Assembly (NCBI RefSeq): GCF_040802235.1
Contig: NC_133156.1
Span: 138,057,173 to 138,121,172 of the forward strand
Source of the DNA: Manis javanica
Taxonomy: Eukaryota > Chordata > Mammalia > Pholidota > Manidae
Reading direction: 5' to 3'
DNA length: 64,000 nt
Part shown: positions 11,027-23,510 of the stretch, in pieces
Position numbering within the stretch: the stretch's first letter is position 1
How the letters are laid out: each line of letters starts with the position of its first letter
Position numbers and translations under genes: made by a program
The notes under the pieces: generated by a model
What the model saw: only the letters and a program-made list of their open reading frames with translations
The model's database searches: none
Told to the model about the DNA's origin: nothing

Positions 11027-11261
11027 TGAGCACTTGCTGGCATCATGAGCTCTCTTCTCCATAGGGCAGCATTTCTATTGTTGGACAACTGTAACTATGA
11101 AATAGTTTCCTTATGCTCAGTTAAGTGCACCCCTTGGTTGTCTCTGCAGATGCCTAAGATCCGGGTCACCTCCCTGGGAATGTCCTTTGTCTGGTACAAG
11201 ATTCATTCTGTTCTCTGTTCCTGCTGAATCTTCTTGTCCTGTAAGAAATGTGGTTAGTGTG

Positions 11262-11345
11262 ACTCAGGAGCTGTATTTTTAATTGTACTTAATTTAAATT
11301 TAAATAGCCACATGTGGCCACTGTATTGGATAGCAGAGTCCCAGA
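11262..11345. mobile_element. Fragment of an old hAT-type repeat
   Basis: The phrase AATAGCCACATGTGGCCACT followed by GTATTGGATAGCAGAG is a frequent end segment of old hAT-Charlie-derived repeats. Only about 80 bp is recognisable. Confidence 0.45.
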
Positions 11346-12594
11346 TGATAGCTGGGTCATGCCACGTCCTCTTAATGTAAATTCAGTATTTTTTTCCTCT
11401 CTCACTCCAGAGAATAATAGAAAACATTAGGGGAACCAGCAATAAGGGCTTACATTTTTTAATATTACAGAAGTACTCTTAATGATTTAAGCATGGGGTG
11501 AGCACAGTTAATGTTGAGAGAGGGTTATTTCTGCATTCAGGGGGATGTTGGGGTCTTTTTTAGCCTAGGAGCCAGTCCATGCTCTTGTTCCTACCTGCTC
11601 CTCCTGGGTAGTCAGCAGCCATGAATGGGTGTTTTCTTCCAGGCCCACATGGTGCTGGGTCTGGGGGCAGCAGAAGTCCAAGGTCTGAGCTGGTCTCTGA
11701 GAGCTTACTCTCTGAGTTAGGAGACACAGTTGGTTTAACTGATTAAAACAATATGCCACAGTTTAAATTGTAGGCCACAGTCTCTAGGGCTTTATAGTTT
11801 AGGAATAGTGGAGATCAGGAGGTTTGGAATAGTTGATGAAAGCTCCTTGTGATTTTGTATATCTATGGGCCTAAAGGACAAGGCATCATTGGAACAGCAA
11901 GGTTAACAGTGGGTTTTCCACATAGGACAACCCCAGGAATAAATGGGGGACGAGCACTGGATGTTGTCAGCTTGGGGAGACTCACCTGCCTTGCCCTGAG
12001 AGTACCTTCTAGGGAGCGGGGAATATAAATTATGATTCTTGGCTTCTTGGAGCCAGCATGGGGTCTGAACGTTGTGTATGTTCCCAGAGTGGTGAGCTGA
12101 GCTGGACTGGAGGATAGTCCCCTGGCCTAGATAGGGTGGGGCAAGTTTACGAAAGATCTTGTAAAACAGAAAAGCTTCAGCTCATTGAAAAGCATTAGGA
12201 ACATTTGTTATATTCAGCAGTCAGCACATGTTTTTGGAGCAGTGGCCTCATGTGCTTATGCTTAGACACAGTGGCCCTTCCAGTAGTTCCCAGGTAAGGC
12301 CATTCTCTGACTTCGGCATCTCAGCACCAGGAATGGCTTGTCAGGGCCATAAGTAGTGGGACTGCTTTTACCAGGTTAATACTCATCCGAGAAATCCATC
12401 AGGTTTTCCTCTCATGTAATAACTACGAAGCTCATCTTCAGTAATTCTGCCCAATTTTATGGTTATGCTATTTGGATAATAACTTCAACTAACTTCTTTT
12501 CCTCCACTTTTTTCCTTCTTTATCCTGTTGTATGTGAATGTTTTTAAATTGCCTGATTGACCCAAATGAGTACAAATAAATGAAGTGTATCATT

Positions 12595-14110
12595 ATTACT
12601 AGCTGCTGGGAATACAGTGATGACTAAGACACGTTCTGATCCCTGGAGAAAGAAACAGATTAGTAAGCAAGTAATTCTAACATGAGGTTCTGCTGTGAGC
12701 ACTCAGTTAACATACATGGAACAGGAAAAACCAGTAAAATTTCCTTAGGCAGTGACTGAGGGGCCTGGGGCCTGGGGGTGGGCAGGATGATCATTATGCA
12801 GAAAAGTGGATAAGAATTAATGCGTATTGTGTAGCTGTTTTGTATTATGTGCTCAGTTAATTCATAGAGGCTTGAACAGGGTACATGGTATACTCACAAA
12901 TATTCACTTAGGGACAGCAAGAGGGCAGGAGAGGGTGGTTTCATGCTAGGAGGACATCCAGAGGGGAGGCAGAAAGAGAAAGGGTAGAGCCAAATTTATG
13001 AAGAAGGATTGTGCCAGGGAATTTGGATTAAATCAAGTAAGGGGTCTATTACCCTAATAGAAAGACCATCATATTTCTCCCTTTCTTTCAAGATTTCCAT
13101 TAAAAAATTCAACAAATATTTATTGAGTATCTGCTATATGCTGGCAGTGTTCTAGGGGCTAGACATATAACAGTGGATAAATGAAATCCCTTCTCCCATG
13201 GAGCTTATTTCCTAGTGGTGGAAAAGGTAGAAGAAAGCCAATAAACAAATATACAAAATGCTAGGGGAAGCTGGGTGCCTGGAGGACACCAAAGCAGGGA
13301 CAAGGAGCAGGGAGTGCCAGGGAGCTGCTGCTTTGCTGGGAGGTCAGTGCTGGCCTCTAGGAGGAGTGCTCTTGAACAGACACCTGAAGAGCAAGCCAGG
13401 GAGTGATCCAGGCAGCTACCTCTGCAATGGAATGTTCTGGGCTGAGAAAACTGTACAGAGGCCTTGGAGTGAGAGTGGGCTTGGGGTGTTTGCAGAACAG
13501 CAAGAAGCCCAGTGTGGCTGGAGCTGGGCGAGCAAGGGGAAAACCCCATTAGTTTGACTTAGAACTTCACATGGCAACTGTACCAAATTCTGCTTGTGGG
13601 CTTTTCCTTGGCAAGTCTGGATTGAGGTTGAGAGCCTGGGGCCAGAGGCCAGTTAGGACATCTTTGCCGGAGCACATGCTGGTGGGGATGCGGAAGAGGA
13701 GATGGATTCAGGGGAGACTGGAGGTAAAATCAGAAGGACTGAGTGACTTCATGGGAGGGAGAAGAGAGGTGGGGGAGTGACTCGGCCTGCGAAGGTCTCT
13801 GAAGTTGCTGCAGGTTGACGTGGTAGGGAGGAGGGTGATATGCCCAGTTTCAGGGGCATTACATTTGATGTGCCTACAGGCCACCAAATGACATTATCCA
13901 AGTAAGTCCTTATAGGGTTGGGCAGATGGGCCGATGCTCAGGTTTGGGTGCGTTGGGGCTGTATTGGGTGTTGTGGGCGCAGAGCCAGGGAGAGAGTGTT
14001 GAGGAAGGTGACATCTCCAAGGTGGGTGACCAGCAGAGCACCTTTCCCGTGAGTTAGAGCAAGGAGCGTCCAATAGAGAGGTGCTCAGAGAAGCCAAGTG
14101 AGGTACGAGC
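12595..14110 (+). repeat. Old interspersed repeat, 'TATTGAG..CTGCTATATGCTGG' family
   Basis: The block at 13095-13550 has the motif series AACAAATATTTATTGAGTA, CAGTGTTCTAGGGGCTAGA, CATGGAGCTTATTTCCTAG and CAGTGTGGCTGGAGCTGGGC that I know from a widespread ancient mammalian repeat whose family name I am not certain of. Weaker similarity extends on both sides. Related copies are at 21515-21770 and 63110-63490. The open frames in it (such as 13205-13557 on both strands) are not genes. Confidence 0.5.
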
Positions 14111-15434
14111 TGAGGTCGCAGCTGGCACCGGCCTTCAGTGCTCCGTCCTGGTCTGGAGGAGAGCGGTGTCACAGGCACGGCCTCCCAGTCACTCCAGAAT
14201 GGGAGGACCCCCCCCAGGCCCCCCCCGCGGGTCCATCAGACTCCCTGGCCCACCCTCTTGCACCCTCAGGCAGCTCCTGACTCAGCAAGCGGCCCTACGA
14301 GCGGCTTAGGAAGTCTGCTCTCTCTAACCCTGGGCTTCAAGCCTGACCAGATGCCCTGTTTGAGTGTCAGCGGCGGCCCTGTAGCTGTTAGCACTCCTCT
14401 GGGGGCCCTAACCACCCTGGGCCTTCTCCGTCCACTCTTGGGACACCTCGAGACACGGGGCGGGACATAGAAGGACCCTGGAATTGGAGGATGGAGCCGC
14501 AGAGAGGGAAGACGATGATGGGGATAGGCGAGAGGACCCCTCTTGCTCTGATACCTGAGCACCTGAGGAAGGGTGGGCATGCCTGGGGGAAGTGGCCCGG
14601 CCTGGGTGCCAGGGGTGGCTCACTTCTCTTTGAGGGAGAAGGATGGTCGGAGGAGATAGAGGCGTTTGAAGGGGGCCGTGGCTGTAAATCACAATGACCG
14701 AGGGGAAATGCTCCATGACGTTGTTTTTTGGCTTTATTTATGTTTGGCCGTTCTGTCAGTAGAACATTTTTATCAGGTTCCTATATTCCCAGCTTTGTCC
14801 TTATAGATCGATTTTTTTTCCAAGGTGCATTTTTTTATTTTGGAATAGTACTAAATTGAGTAATGTGGTCACCCTGCTACTGTTAGTTTAATGGTAAATA
14901 CATTGGAGGAAATCTTCCATTTGCTGAAGAAGGGACACCACATGAATCCATGCTCTCCACCTCGCATTACAGAAACGCTCCTAGAAGCACAAAATGCTTA
15001 AGTATTTTCAAAGATGCTTCAGAAAGATTCTCTGTTGTGTCCTTTGTTCTCTTTGAACTTCAGTTTATTTGGGAAGGAAATATGTTTGTCTTGAAGATAA
15101 AGGTGGCAATAAAAAATAGTGAAAACCCCTGGGGCAAGGTGTGGCCGCTTGTGTGCTCCAGATGGAATCTCAGACCTGCAGAAAGGGCCGGAGCCCTCCA
15201 CGGGGCAGTGGCCTCTGTCCCTGCCAGACACTGAGCGTGCCTTTCATTGGAAAGATAACCTCAGAGGACACAGAGCCACTCGGGTTGTGGCCATGCAGGC
15301 CTGCTGGGTTTCTAGATAACCTATTTGACTACCGTATAGCAAGTCAGGTTCCTTGTGACAAATCTTGGGGCGCACTTTCTGTGGCCTGGCATGACTTCAC
15401 TTCCTGATGTCTGCGGATCACTGATTTTAATGAC

Positions 15435-15605
15435 TGTTGAGCTCCCACTTTGCTGGCCACCTGACGTAGTATTATTGAATTATCACACCATCCAGCAAGC
15501 GGTCATTGCCCCATTTTGTAGAGGGGGATGTTGAGGCTCAGGACATTTAAGTCACTTGCCCCAAGGTGACAGAATGGGGCACAGATGGAATTCCCAGCAG
15601 TCTTC
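15435..15605 (-). mobile_element. MIR SINE fragment
   Basis: The reversed MIR core is visible: CCCCATTTTGTAGAGGGGGA, GAGGCTCAGGACATTTAAG, CACTTGCCCCAAGGTGACA. It is strongly diverged, as expected for this ancient tRNA-derived SINE. Confidence 0.7.
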
Positions 15606-16548
15606 TGTATGTTCTTCCCCCAGTAGACTAGACTCTACTGCCAGGGGAGGACACCATGTACAATGAAAGCATGATTTTATGTGGCTTATCCACTCTGTCT
15701 TCTAGAGGACAAAGTTAATTTATTGCTCAAATTAAAGCATCACCGGCCTCCCACGTAGTTGGTTATATCTGCTCTAGGGAAAGAAATTAATTTATTTTTC
15801 CAAGCAAAAATTTCAGCACCAACTGCAGCCTCACCTACAGCTTTACCCCGCCTTCATTTTCCGCTTTGGGCATTTAATTACCAACCCCTGATGTGTGTGT
15901 CTCTGAGTCGTCAGGTGGCCCAGTTTCATCAGTTTCAGTTCCTGTTGGTGTTTTCCCTTCTGACCCTATAGGAAAATGTCAGGTGGACTTCTGCAAATTC
16001 TCAGATGGTTGCACCACTTGGGGCTGTGAGCCTGGGTGACTTTAGTATTTGGGGAAATGACATCTTGTCCCTAAGAAGCACCTTTACTGTGCCTGAGTGG
16101 GGTTGGGCTGCTGGGGACAATGGTGGTGTCTTTACCGAAGGATCACAAGGAGGTCAGGGGATCCCAGGTCATCCTGCTTCTCTTCTGGCCTTTCTGCAAA
16201 GCCACCGTGCTCTTGTGCGGCCCTCCTGAACCCTGGCCCGCACCTTCTGCCACCGAGGCTCTGCCTATTCTCTCTGTGGCCACCACAACCCCTGCCCTGT
16301 TGTCACTCTCGTGGTCACCTCAGTGGGTTAGCCTCGCCACCGTCTTTGGGTCTTGCCTGTTAATTTCCATATCCAGTCTGCTTATTTCTTTCAGACACCT
16401 GGTACAGTTTCAAAGTACTTTATTTTTCTGTGTGTTTGTTTTTCTAATTCTTGGAAATGTATTAAAACTGTTGATTACCCCTTGGGTCAACAACAAAAAG
16501 AAAAGGTACAATCAGAGAATATGTAGTAACTACAGCACACGGAAAGCA

Positions 16549-16552
<4 letters not shown>

Positions 16553-16596
<44 letters not shown>
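16553..16596. repeat. (AC)22 microsatellite
   Basis: An uninterrupted AC dinucleotide run of 44 bp, likely polymorphic. It produces the Thr-His and Val-Cys open frames seen here on both strands, which are not coding. Confidence 0.98.
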
Positions 16597-16598
<2 letters not shown>

Positions 16599-16782
16599 CT
16601 TCTTTCTCTCTTAGATCAATTAATTCCACCAGACTTAATAAAAACACAGTAATCTCTCACTTCCCAGTCTTGTTCTCAGAGCAACTATTGTTAATTTTTT
16701 GCTTTTAGTTCTATTTAGGCTTTTGTAAATAATATCATTAAAATGCCATTTTTTTACACTTATCCATAATTTCTTAAAAATA

Positions 16783-16930
16783 TTTTTTGAGGCATAACTG
16801 ACATGTAGCATTAGTTTCAGGTGTACAGCATAATGACTTAGTATTTGTATATGCTGTGAAATGATCACAATCAGTCTAGACAATATCTGTCACCATACAT
16901 AGTCACAAAATTTTTTCTTGATGCCATTTC
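16783..16930 (-). mobile_element. L1M 3' end
   Basis: TTTGAGGCATAACTGACATG, TTAGTTTCAGGTGTACAGC, ATAATGACTTAGTATTTGTA and GTGAAATGATCACAATCAG follow the reversed L1MB-type 3' terminus in order. Confidence 0.8.
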
Positions 16931-17758
16931 TTGATTTAGCCATCAAAGTCGTTATTTACTTTTCCCTCCCACCCCAGTTCACATGCACACCTTTTCCATG
17001 CCCCATCCAGGATAATGCTGTCACCTTTGGGGTCAATCACTGGGACTATGTGAGCACTGTGTCTGTCTTAGCTGAGGAGAATGACATGTTTATAGTTCCT
17101 TTCTTGTACAACTTTATTTAGCTGTTACTCTTAGTATTTTTTTCTATTTGATCTTTTTAACTTTCTATCATTCTGGAAAACTTCTTCTGACAAAGGTCAA
17201 ACATATCAGGCCAACCGCTCAGATCCATTCTCTCCTTTCCCTTGGAGCCATCCCTCCTGGCGTTCTCACCCTTCTGTTCTGGTCTCACCTGTCCCCTGGG
17301 CTTGTCCAGGACATGTGCTCTGCCAACCTGGACATTCACCCCTATTACTGGACCCATGCTGCAAACAGGGTCAGGAGAAAGTGGGCAGCCTGGGTGGGGA
17401 GGCCTCCGCTTCCCCCCTTGAGGCTCTTCATGACAGTTTAAGGTATTTTTATATTTGTTCTGAGCTATGCATTTGTTTTTTTCTCATTTACTAGACTTTC
17501 CTGGTGAACTCTTTTTTTTAAGAGAGCACATTCTCTGGCTTTAAGAGAATACAAAAGGAAACTTTTGAGAACTCATGTGCAGAAAACATTCTGCCCTTCC
17601 ATTTGATTGCTACTTTGGCTTGGTTTAGAATACTGGTTTGGGAATAATTTTCCCTTAGAATTTTGAACCATTGCCCTCCTGTCTCCTTGCTTGCTTGCTT
17701 ACACCATTGCTGTTGAGCAGATGAACACCTTCCTAGCCCATCGTCTCTGTGGATAAAA

Positions 17759-18182
17759 TGAGAGTTCCTGTGGCCAGGATTCTCACCTGGCCCTGGTTGA
17801 CTAGCTCACTGCACACCTGCGGGCAATACATGGCTGTTGACTCTATATGAAGAGCTCCGCCCAGTGCTCTTGGCGCATCACAGTGGCAGGGCTGCAAGGT
17901 TGCAGGAGAGCAGAGCAGAGGCTGGAGTGGTGACAGCACTGAGGACAGAGGCCCAGAGGACAGCTGTGTGGGACGGCTGTGCAGGCCGAGGGGCCCAGAG
18001 GCAGAGACCAGCTTGCTGCATGCAGACTTGCTCTGAGTGAGTGGGACTTTAGTGACTGACCTGCCACCTGGAAATAACTTTGGGTATAACCCTTCCACCC
18101 TAAGAATGTTTTGCTGTCAATTTCTTTCGTCACATTGAATCCATAGCAAACTTGCCTGGGGCTGAAACCCATTGGCAAGGCA
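17759..18182 (+). mobile_element. Solo LTR of an endogenous retrovirus-like element (copy 1 of 3)
   Basis: It starts TGAGAGTTCCTGTGGCCAGG and ends CCCATTGGCAAGGCA, with the TG...CA ends of an LTR. Shared blocks with the copies at 49328 and 50151 are CTGGCCAGGATNCTCACCTG near the 5' end and GTGCTCT.GG.CA plus the ATTG..TTTC...CA.TGAA.CCA 3' part. This copy has a longer, purine-rich middle than the others. No internal retroviral genes are next to it. I do not know the family. Confidence 0.65.
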
Positions 18183-19074
18183 GCCTCTCATAGACAATCT
18201 GTAGTTGGTCCAGCTATTGATTTATGATTTCTGGTATTCAGGTAAGCAGGGAATCACCCAGACTGCTATGTTACTATTGCTCCTGCTTCAGAGCTTTAGG
18301 TAAACTTAAAGCATTTCTTTTTGACTGTCATACTTCCAGGACCCAAGTTTGCTCACCATATAAAAGCTGAGTGTGACATTATGGTCCATTCTCTGGGTGG
18401 ATAGAGTTGAGCATAGCGCTTCTGTGTGCCTCCAGTGGCATTCAGACAGAAAGCAGTACAGGTGGCACCCCCTGCAGTTGTGTGGGAAGGTAGCTCAGCC
18501 TGGATGCTGTGGGCTTTGCTGAATTGTGCCCTAGGGTATGCGTGTCCGACCTGGCATCTGGCCTGGCTTTGTGGGAACACAGGTGATCCTAGAGTAGGCT
18601 GCACCTAAATGAATCAAAAGATGGAGAGAATTAATGCCTTGTTAGTCCAGGGCTCAAAACAAATATCCTAGCCTGTCACAGACCAGATGCACTGAGTTGA
18701 GAGAAGGTGGAGCTATTTGCATTTTAGATTAGCTTTGGCGCCTCATGCCACAGAGGTGCCAGGCTCTGCTTGCCAGCTTCCAAAAGCCACCTTGGTAGCA
18801 AAGAAACATGCAGAGTATCAGATTTCAGCCAAAGAATGAATAGACTGAATCTATTAAAATTACGTAGGACCCCAAGCTCCCTAGTTCTTTGAAGGTACTA
18901 ACCTGTTTTCAGTATTTCAGATACCTGATGTTAGAGACTTATTTCCGTGATCAAGCTGAACTAGCTGTGACCTAGTAAACCATGTTGTTATTTATTTTGT
19001 TAGCAGCTGAAACCTTTCAAAAGAAGACATATGTATGATGAAATAAAAGGATCTTATTTCCAGTTTAGCCACCT

Positions 19075-19150
19075 CATTTTATGATGAAGAAACTGAGCCC
19101 CAAGGCCTTACAGGTTGCTGGTGACAGCATGACCCATATCAGAGCCTCCT
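19075..19150 (-). mobile_element. MIR fragment
   Basis: TTTTATGATGAAGAAACTGA followed by CCTTACAGGTTGCTGGTGAC is a reversed MIR core. It abuts an L1 3' end on its right. Confidence 0.5.
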
Positions 19151-19157
19151 GACCTCT

Positions 19158-19262
19158 TTCTGTTTTTATTGAAGTATAGTTGATATATAATCTTATATTG
19201 GTTTCAAGTCTACAACCCAGTAGTTTAATAGTTACCCATATCCTCACCCCAACTAGTCCTTT
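19158..19262 (-). mobile_element. L1M 3' terminal fragment
   Basis: TTTTATTGAAGTATAGTTGA, then TTGGTTTCAAGTCTACAACC: the reversed L1 3' end, only about 100 bp long. Confidence 0.7.
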
Positions 19263-21514
19263 CCTCTGTTTAAGGCTGCATGCCACTGAGTGCTGAAGCA
19301 GCGGATATGACGACACTTAGGAAGGCAGCCTGGCGATGCTCCCAGTGCCAGAAGCACCCGTTGCATTTCACGGGTCAGTGTGGAGACTTCACTGATCCAA
19401 CCCCGTCTTGAGAGTCAAGTGGTGTGTTGACAGATCTGCCCCCAATCTGCCAGGATCCTCAAAAGCTCCCATCTGTGTGCTTCAGACTTTACCCTCCTTT
19501 CTCACCCCTTTGTCAAATGAGCCAGGGTTTGTTAAAAGTCACTTTTGGCAAAAGGAAACTTTCTCGCTCTTAATGACTTGTGTTTGCCATCTGCTTTAAA
19601 CAAATGTTTAAACATTCAGCTAGTGGTAATACAGCCTTCTTTCAAAGGATGAGGGTAACTCCGTCCTGGCAAAATGCATTTACTATTCAAAGGAAATGTG
19701 TTTACATGTTCCTGAACAACAAATTACCTGTGCTTATTAAAACAACACCAAGACCTGTTAAAATGGACACAGTCGCGTTAGTAGTTGTATTAGTTGTCAT
19801 ACACAACTTAAGGGCTTTGTTAATAAAACTGCTTTTGAAGGGTTGCTGACTGCTGCCCCTCCAGGTCTCCTGTAGCTGGTACACATAGATCGAGGTGTTG
19901 ACAAACAAAAAATGTGTGTGCACTCAATATTTAACAAAATTTAAGCTTTCATGGGAAGTAAAAGCAAAATATAAAAGTAAGGACCAAAGATGCCCTTTAG
20001 AAGAGCATGGTTTTGGGAGCGTGTGCACAGGACTGCCAGGGCTGTGGACTTGCACGAAGCCAGGACCCAGAGCAGGGAACTCACCATGAGTCACCAGACA
20101 GCCTCGTGGTCTCTGGTCTGGGGCTTAGTTGCTTGACTGCATAAAATCTAGATTCATCGTTGTATATGGAAGAAAAGGCTCACAAGCTGGAGGAAGGGAC
20201 ATTAGCATGAAGTCCCTCCTGCAGCTGAGTTCCTGTGCCCTGAATGGGTGTATTTGGGGTATTGACTGTAGTATGGAACCTTATTTTGTCTATAAATCCA
20301 TCTTTTTAGGGATGAATATGTTTTCTTGGGCTACCTTTTGAATTTAGCTTCCCAATACCACCTTGTGTAAATTCAGAAACAACAGCTTGCATTGTTATGT
20401 TGTGTATAACATCAAAAAGTTGTAATGAGGGACCAGTTTATTGTAGCTTATGAAAAAATAGTATATTAAACTTTTAACTTCTTTCTTTAAAGTTATATCA
20501 TTAAATTAAATTTATTAAATTCGAGTTAAATTATATTAAAGCACATCTAAAATATCTATTTCTAAATATTTAAAGATATTTAACAATAAGGTTTCCCTGT
20601 TGGCTCAAGGTCTAAGTTTGTTAGGATAGATTGTAAAATAACCAGTGGAAATGGGAAATATTTTAAAATTGTTTTCCTGTTTTTTAAGATTCACTAGTAT
20701 TAGTGAATATTGGCTTTCATCTGTCAAAATGAATATTAATAACTTCCATTAAAAATTCTCACTCTTAGTAATATCACTAAATGGAGCTGAAAAGTTCAAC
20801 ATGTTTGTATATTAATGCCACTATGACTAAGACATTGGATTCTGTGTATGTGCCAGCTCCTGGCTCTGCTGTTGCCCATGGAGTGTCTACAGTGTGTGGG
20901 GTTTGCCTGGTGCAGCAGGTGGATGTCTTAAGGCTTAGGAGCCTATGACTCCTGCATGCCTGTGCCCCTCAAGACTGCTGTTAGCAAAAGAACCATTCTT
21001 GGGCTGCAGTCCCTAGAATGTCAGTGATGGTCTTTGGCTTCTGGTTAGAAAAAATCCAAGTGCCTAGAAAGAAGACCAGACATATATTGTGTATTGGTGT
21101 GACTTTCACTGTAAGCATGGCTGCTTAGACTTAAGGGAGGTGCATCTGCTACCAGTCCTGTGGTGAGGACGATGAGTGAGTTGGCCAGGGCACCACTTGC
21201 TTTGACCTGACCAACCACATCATTGCAGTAGGGCTGTAGCACGTTGACAAAATAGGAGTGTTAGACTGACTTCCAATAGCTTATAGGAAACCAAGTCTTC
21301 CCTTAAAGAGATAAAAATTAATCTGAGATCCAAGGGCCATCCATGTTGTCATTTGCTTCCCAAAAGGTCTTTAAAAATTATATAGAAATTGTGATGCTCC
21401 CCATACATTTTTTTCTCCCAGTTTTGGAAAGCTGTTACTGTTGCAATAATATGCTTTAGAGATTTCATTATTAATGATTACATTACATGACTGATGACTT
21501 GATCATGCTGATGA

Positions 21515-21770
21515 CTTATTCATTAAACAAATACTGAATGAACAGCAATGCAACAAAAGGTTAATTGAGCACCTGCTATTGACCAGACAGTGACCTAGTT
21601 CTGGGGTGACATTGGTCACCTCATTGAAGAGCGTGGTCCCTTCCCTCATGGAGGATATGGTGTTGTGTTGGGAGGGCAGACGGTACATGAAACAAGCAAA
21701 TAAATATATAAGTAGGAATCAAGAAGAGTGCTGTGAAAGGAAAAAGCTACTCTGGGAGCAGTGGGGTGAC
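21515..21770 (+). repeat. Old interspersed repeat, same family as 13.1 kb
   Basis: Motif series TTCATTAAACAAATACTGAA, TTGAGCACCTGCTATTGACC, CCTCATGGAGGATATGG and GCAAATAAATATATAAGTAG. Diverged. Confidence 0.5.
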
Positions 21771-23167
21771 CTAATTTGAATGCAGGCTGCTAAGGAGACT
21801 GGTTTTCAGTGTGTTTTGCTACTGAGTATGACTATGACCACTGTCCATGGGGTGATGGTATCTTGACTCACTCCTATACCTTCACCAAGCTTTTGAAACA
21901 AATGCCTTTTTCCAAAGAGTCTACCTTCTCTTTGATCAGAACAGCCGGTTGCTTTTGGGGATAGCAGATTTGATGTTCAGACGGAGATGACTGCATGGTT
22001 GGGGTTATTTTTAAAAGATGAGTGACTGGCTAACCCGAGTATTTCTCTGTTGTTTGTAAGCACAGTTCGCCTGTCATTCACTCTATCTGATTGAAATGCA
22101 GGTCCTATTCTATTCCAGGCTCATGGTGCTAGCTGACACTGTGGTTGAACTGAGGTATTTTCTTTTATTCCTTGCGTTTAACATCAAATGTTACAAACAC
22201 AGGAGCAGAGACGCTCATTTGGAGAGCTTATTAAGAAACTGTCATTATCCCTTATTCATGCTCCTTTATTCTCTGTTTCTGCATTGTTTTTCACAGCATT
22301 GTCTGTCTTGTTTGGAGAGGTGTTATGGCCTTGGGAATCTCAGGTGGAATTATCAGGAGGGACATATGTTTTCTGTTGGAGCTGGTTTAGGGCTGTGCTA
22401 AGGGACGGCTTGGCCTCCCTTGTTTAATTAGAGAAAGTTGTTAGGGTTGTTTCTACCACTGTGTAGTGCCCATGTGTCCACACAGAGGGGACAGAGGATG
22501 GAGCAGCCTGTTGAGCAGAAGTCGCCCCTTCTCGCGTGCCCACGTGAATTTTTAAACCATGTGTTGGAGGGAGTGACTTGTTCCCTCCTGTAACACTTCA
22601 TCACCTTTCTCTTGTTCGTTCTATTTTATAGCTCCTTTTTAGCAAGCAGTGAGAAAACATTAAAAACAGACATCCCCAGAGATTCCTTTTCACAGGTCAG
22701 GGTTTAGCTTCTGTTCAGTTCATTATTGCGGCTCCTGGGCCCTCAGAGTGAGCTTGGGGCGGTCGCCTGTGACACTCACCTGTTTTACTTATTCTCTCAC
22801 TGTGTTTTATTGATCAATTCTTGTCACATTAAGAAGATACGTGCAGGTTCCCTGTGTTCGTCTTCTTGTCTTATTGGGGCAAAAAGGATCTCCTAAGGGT
22901 GAAGCATCAAGTTCTTACCCTGAGCAGGTCGTCTCAGAACCAAATTTCTGCCTCTTTTCCTACATCTCAACTCATGGCTTGAATTGGTGTCACTGGGCTT
23001 ACTTTAGTCATCTTGGCCTGAGTAATCTTTTTTTGAATTTATTTTCCCTTTGCCCAGTTCCCTTATCATCTTATATTTATTCTCTTATAGTAGGTATCTA
23101 AGTTCTCTCAGTTGCTTTTTCAACTGAGATATAGCAGGATTAACGCTCACAGAGGTAGGCAAGTATA

Positions 23168-23510
23168 TGCATGTGTGTGTATGTGTGCCTATGTTCATGC
23201 TTGTGTTTAGGTGTACGTGAGGGCACCTGTGTGCATATGTGCCTCCGTATGTGTGTGTGGCCTCCTGTGTGCATGCATGCCTCTGTGTGTGTGTGTGGAC
23301 ACCTGTGTTTGTGTGGGCCTCTGTGTGTGTGTGGGGAAAAGGGGGACACGTGTGTGTGTGTATGTGTGGGACTCCTATGTTTGTGTGGGCCTCTGTGTGT
23401 GTGTGTGTGTGTGTGTCTGGACACCTGTGTTTGGGCCTCTGTGTGTGTGTGTCTGTGTGTGGGGGGGTGGACTCCTGTGTGTGTGTGTGTATGCCTCTGT
23501 TTGTATGTGG
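23168..23510. repeat. GT-rich minisatellite with higher-order units
   Basis: GT runs alternate with short spacers of the form GGACACCTGTGTTTGTGTGG and GCCTCTGTGTGTG, giving an irregular tandem array of roughly 50-70 bp units over about 340 bp. Cys/Val-rich and His/Thr-rich open frames on both strands are by-products of the repeat. Long alternating GT tracts can form Z-DNA. Confidence 0.9.
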
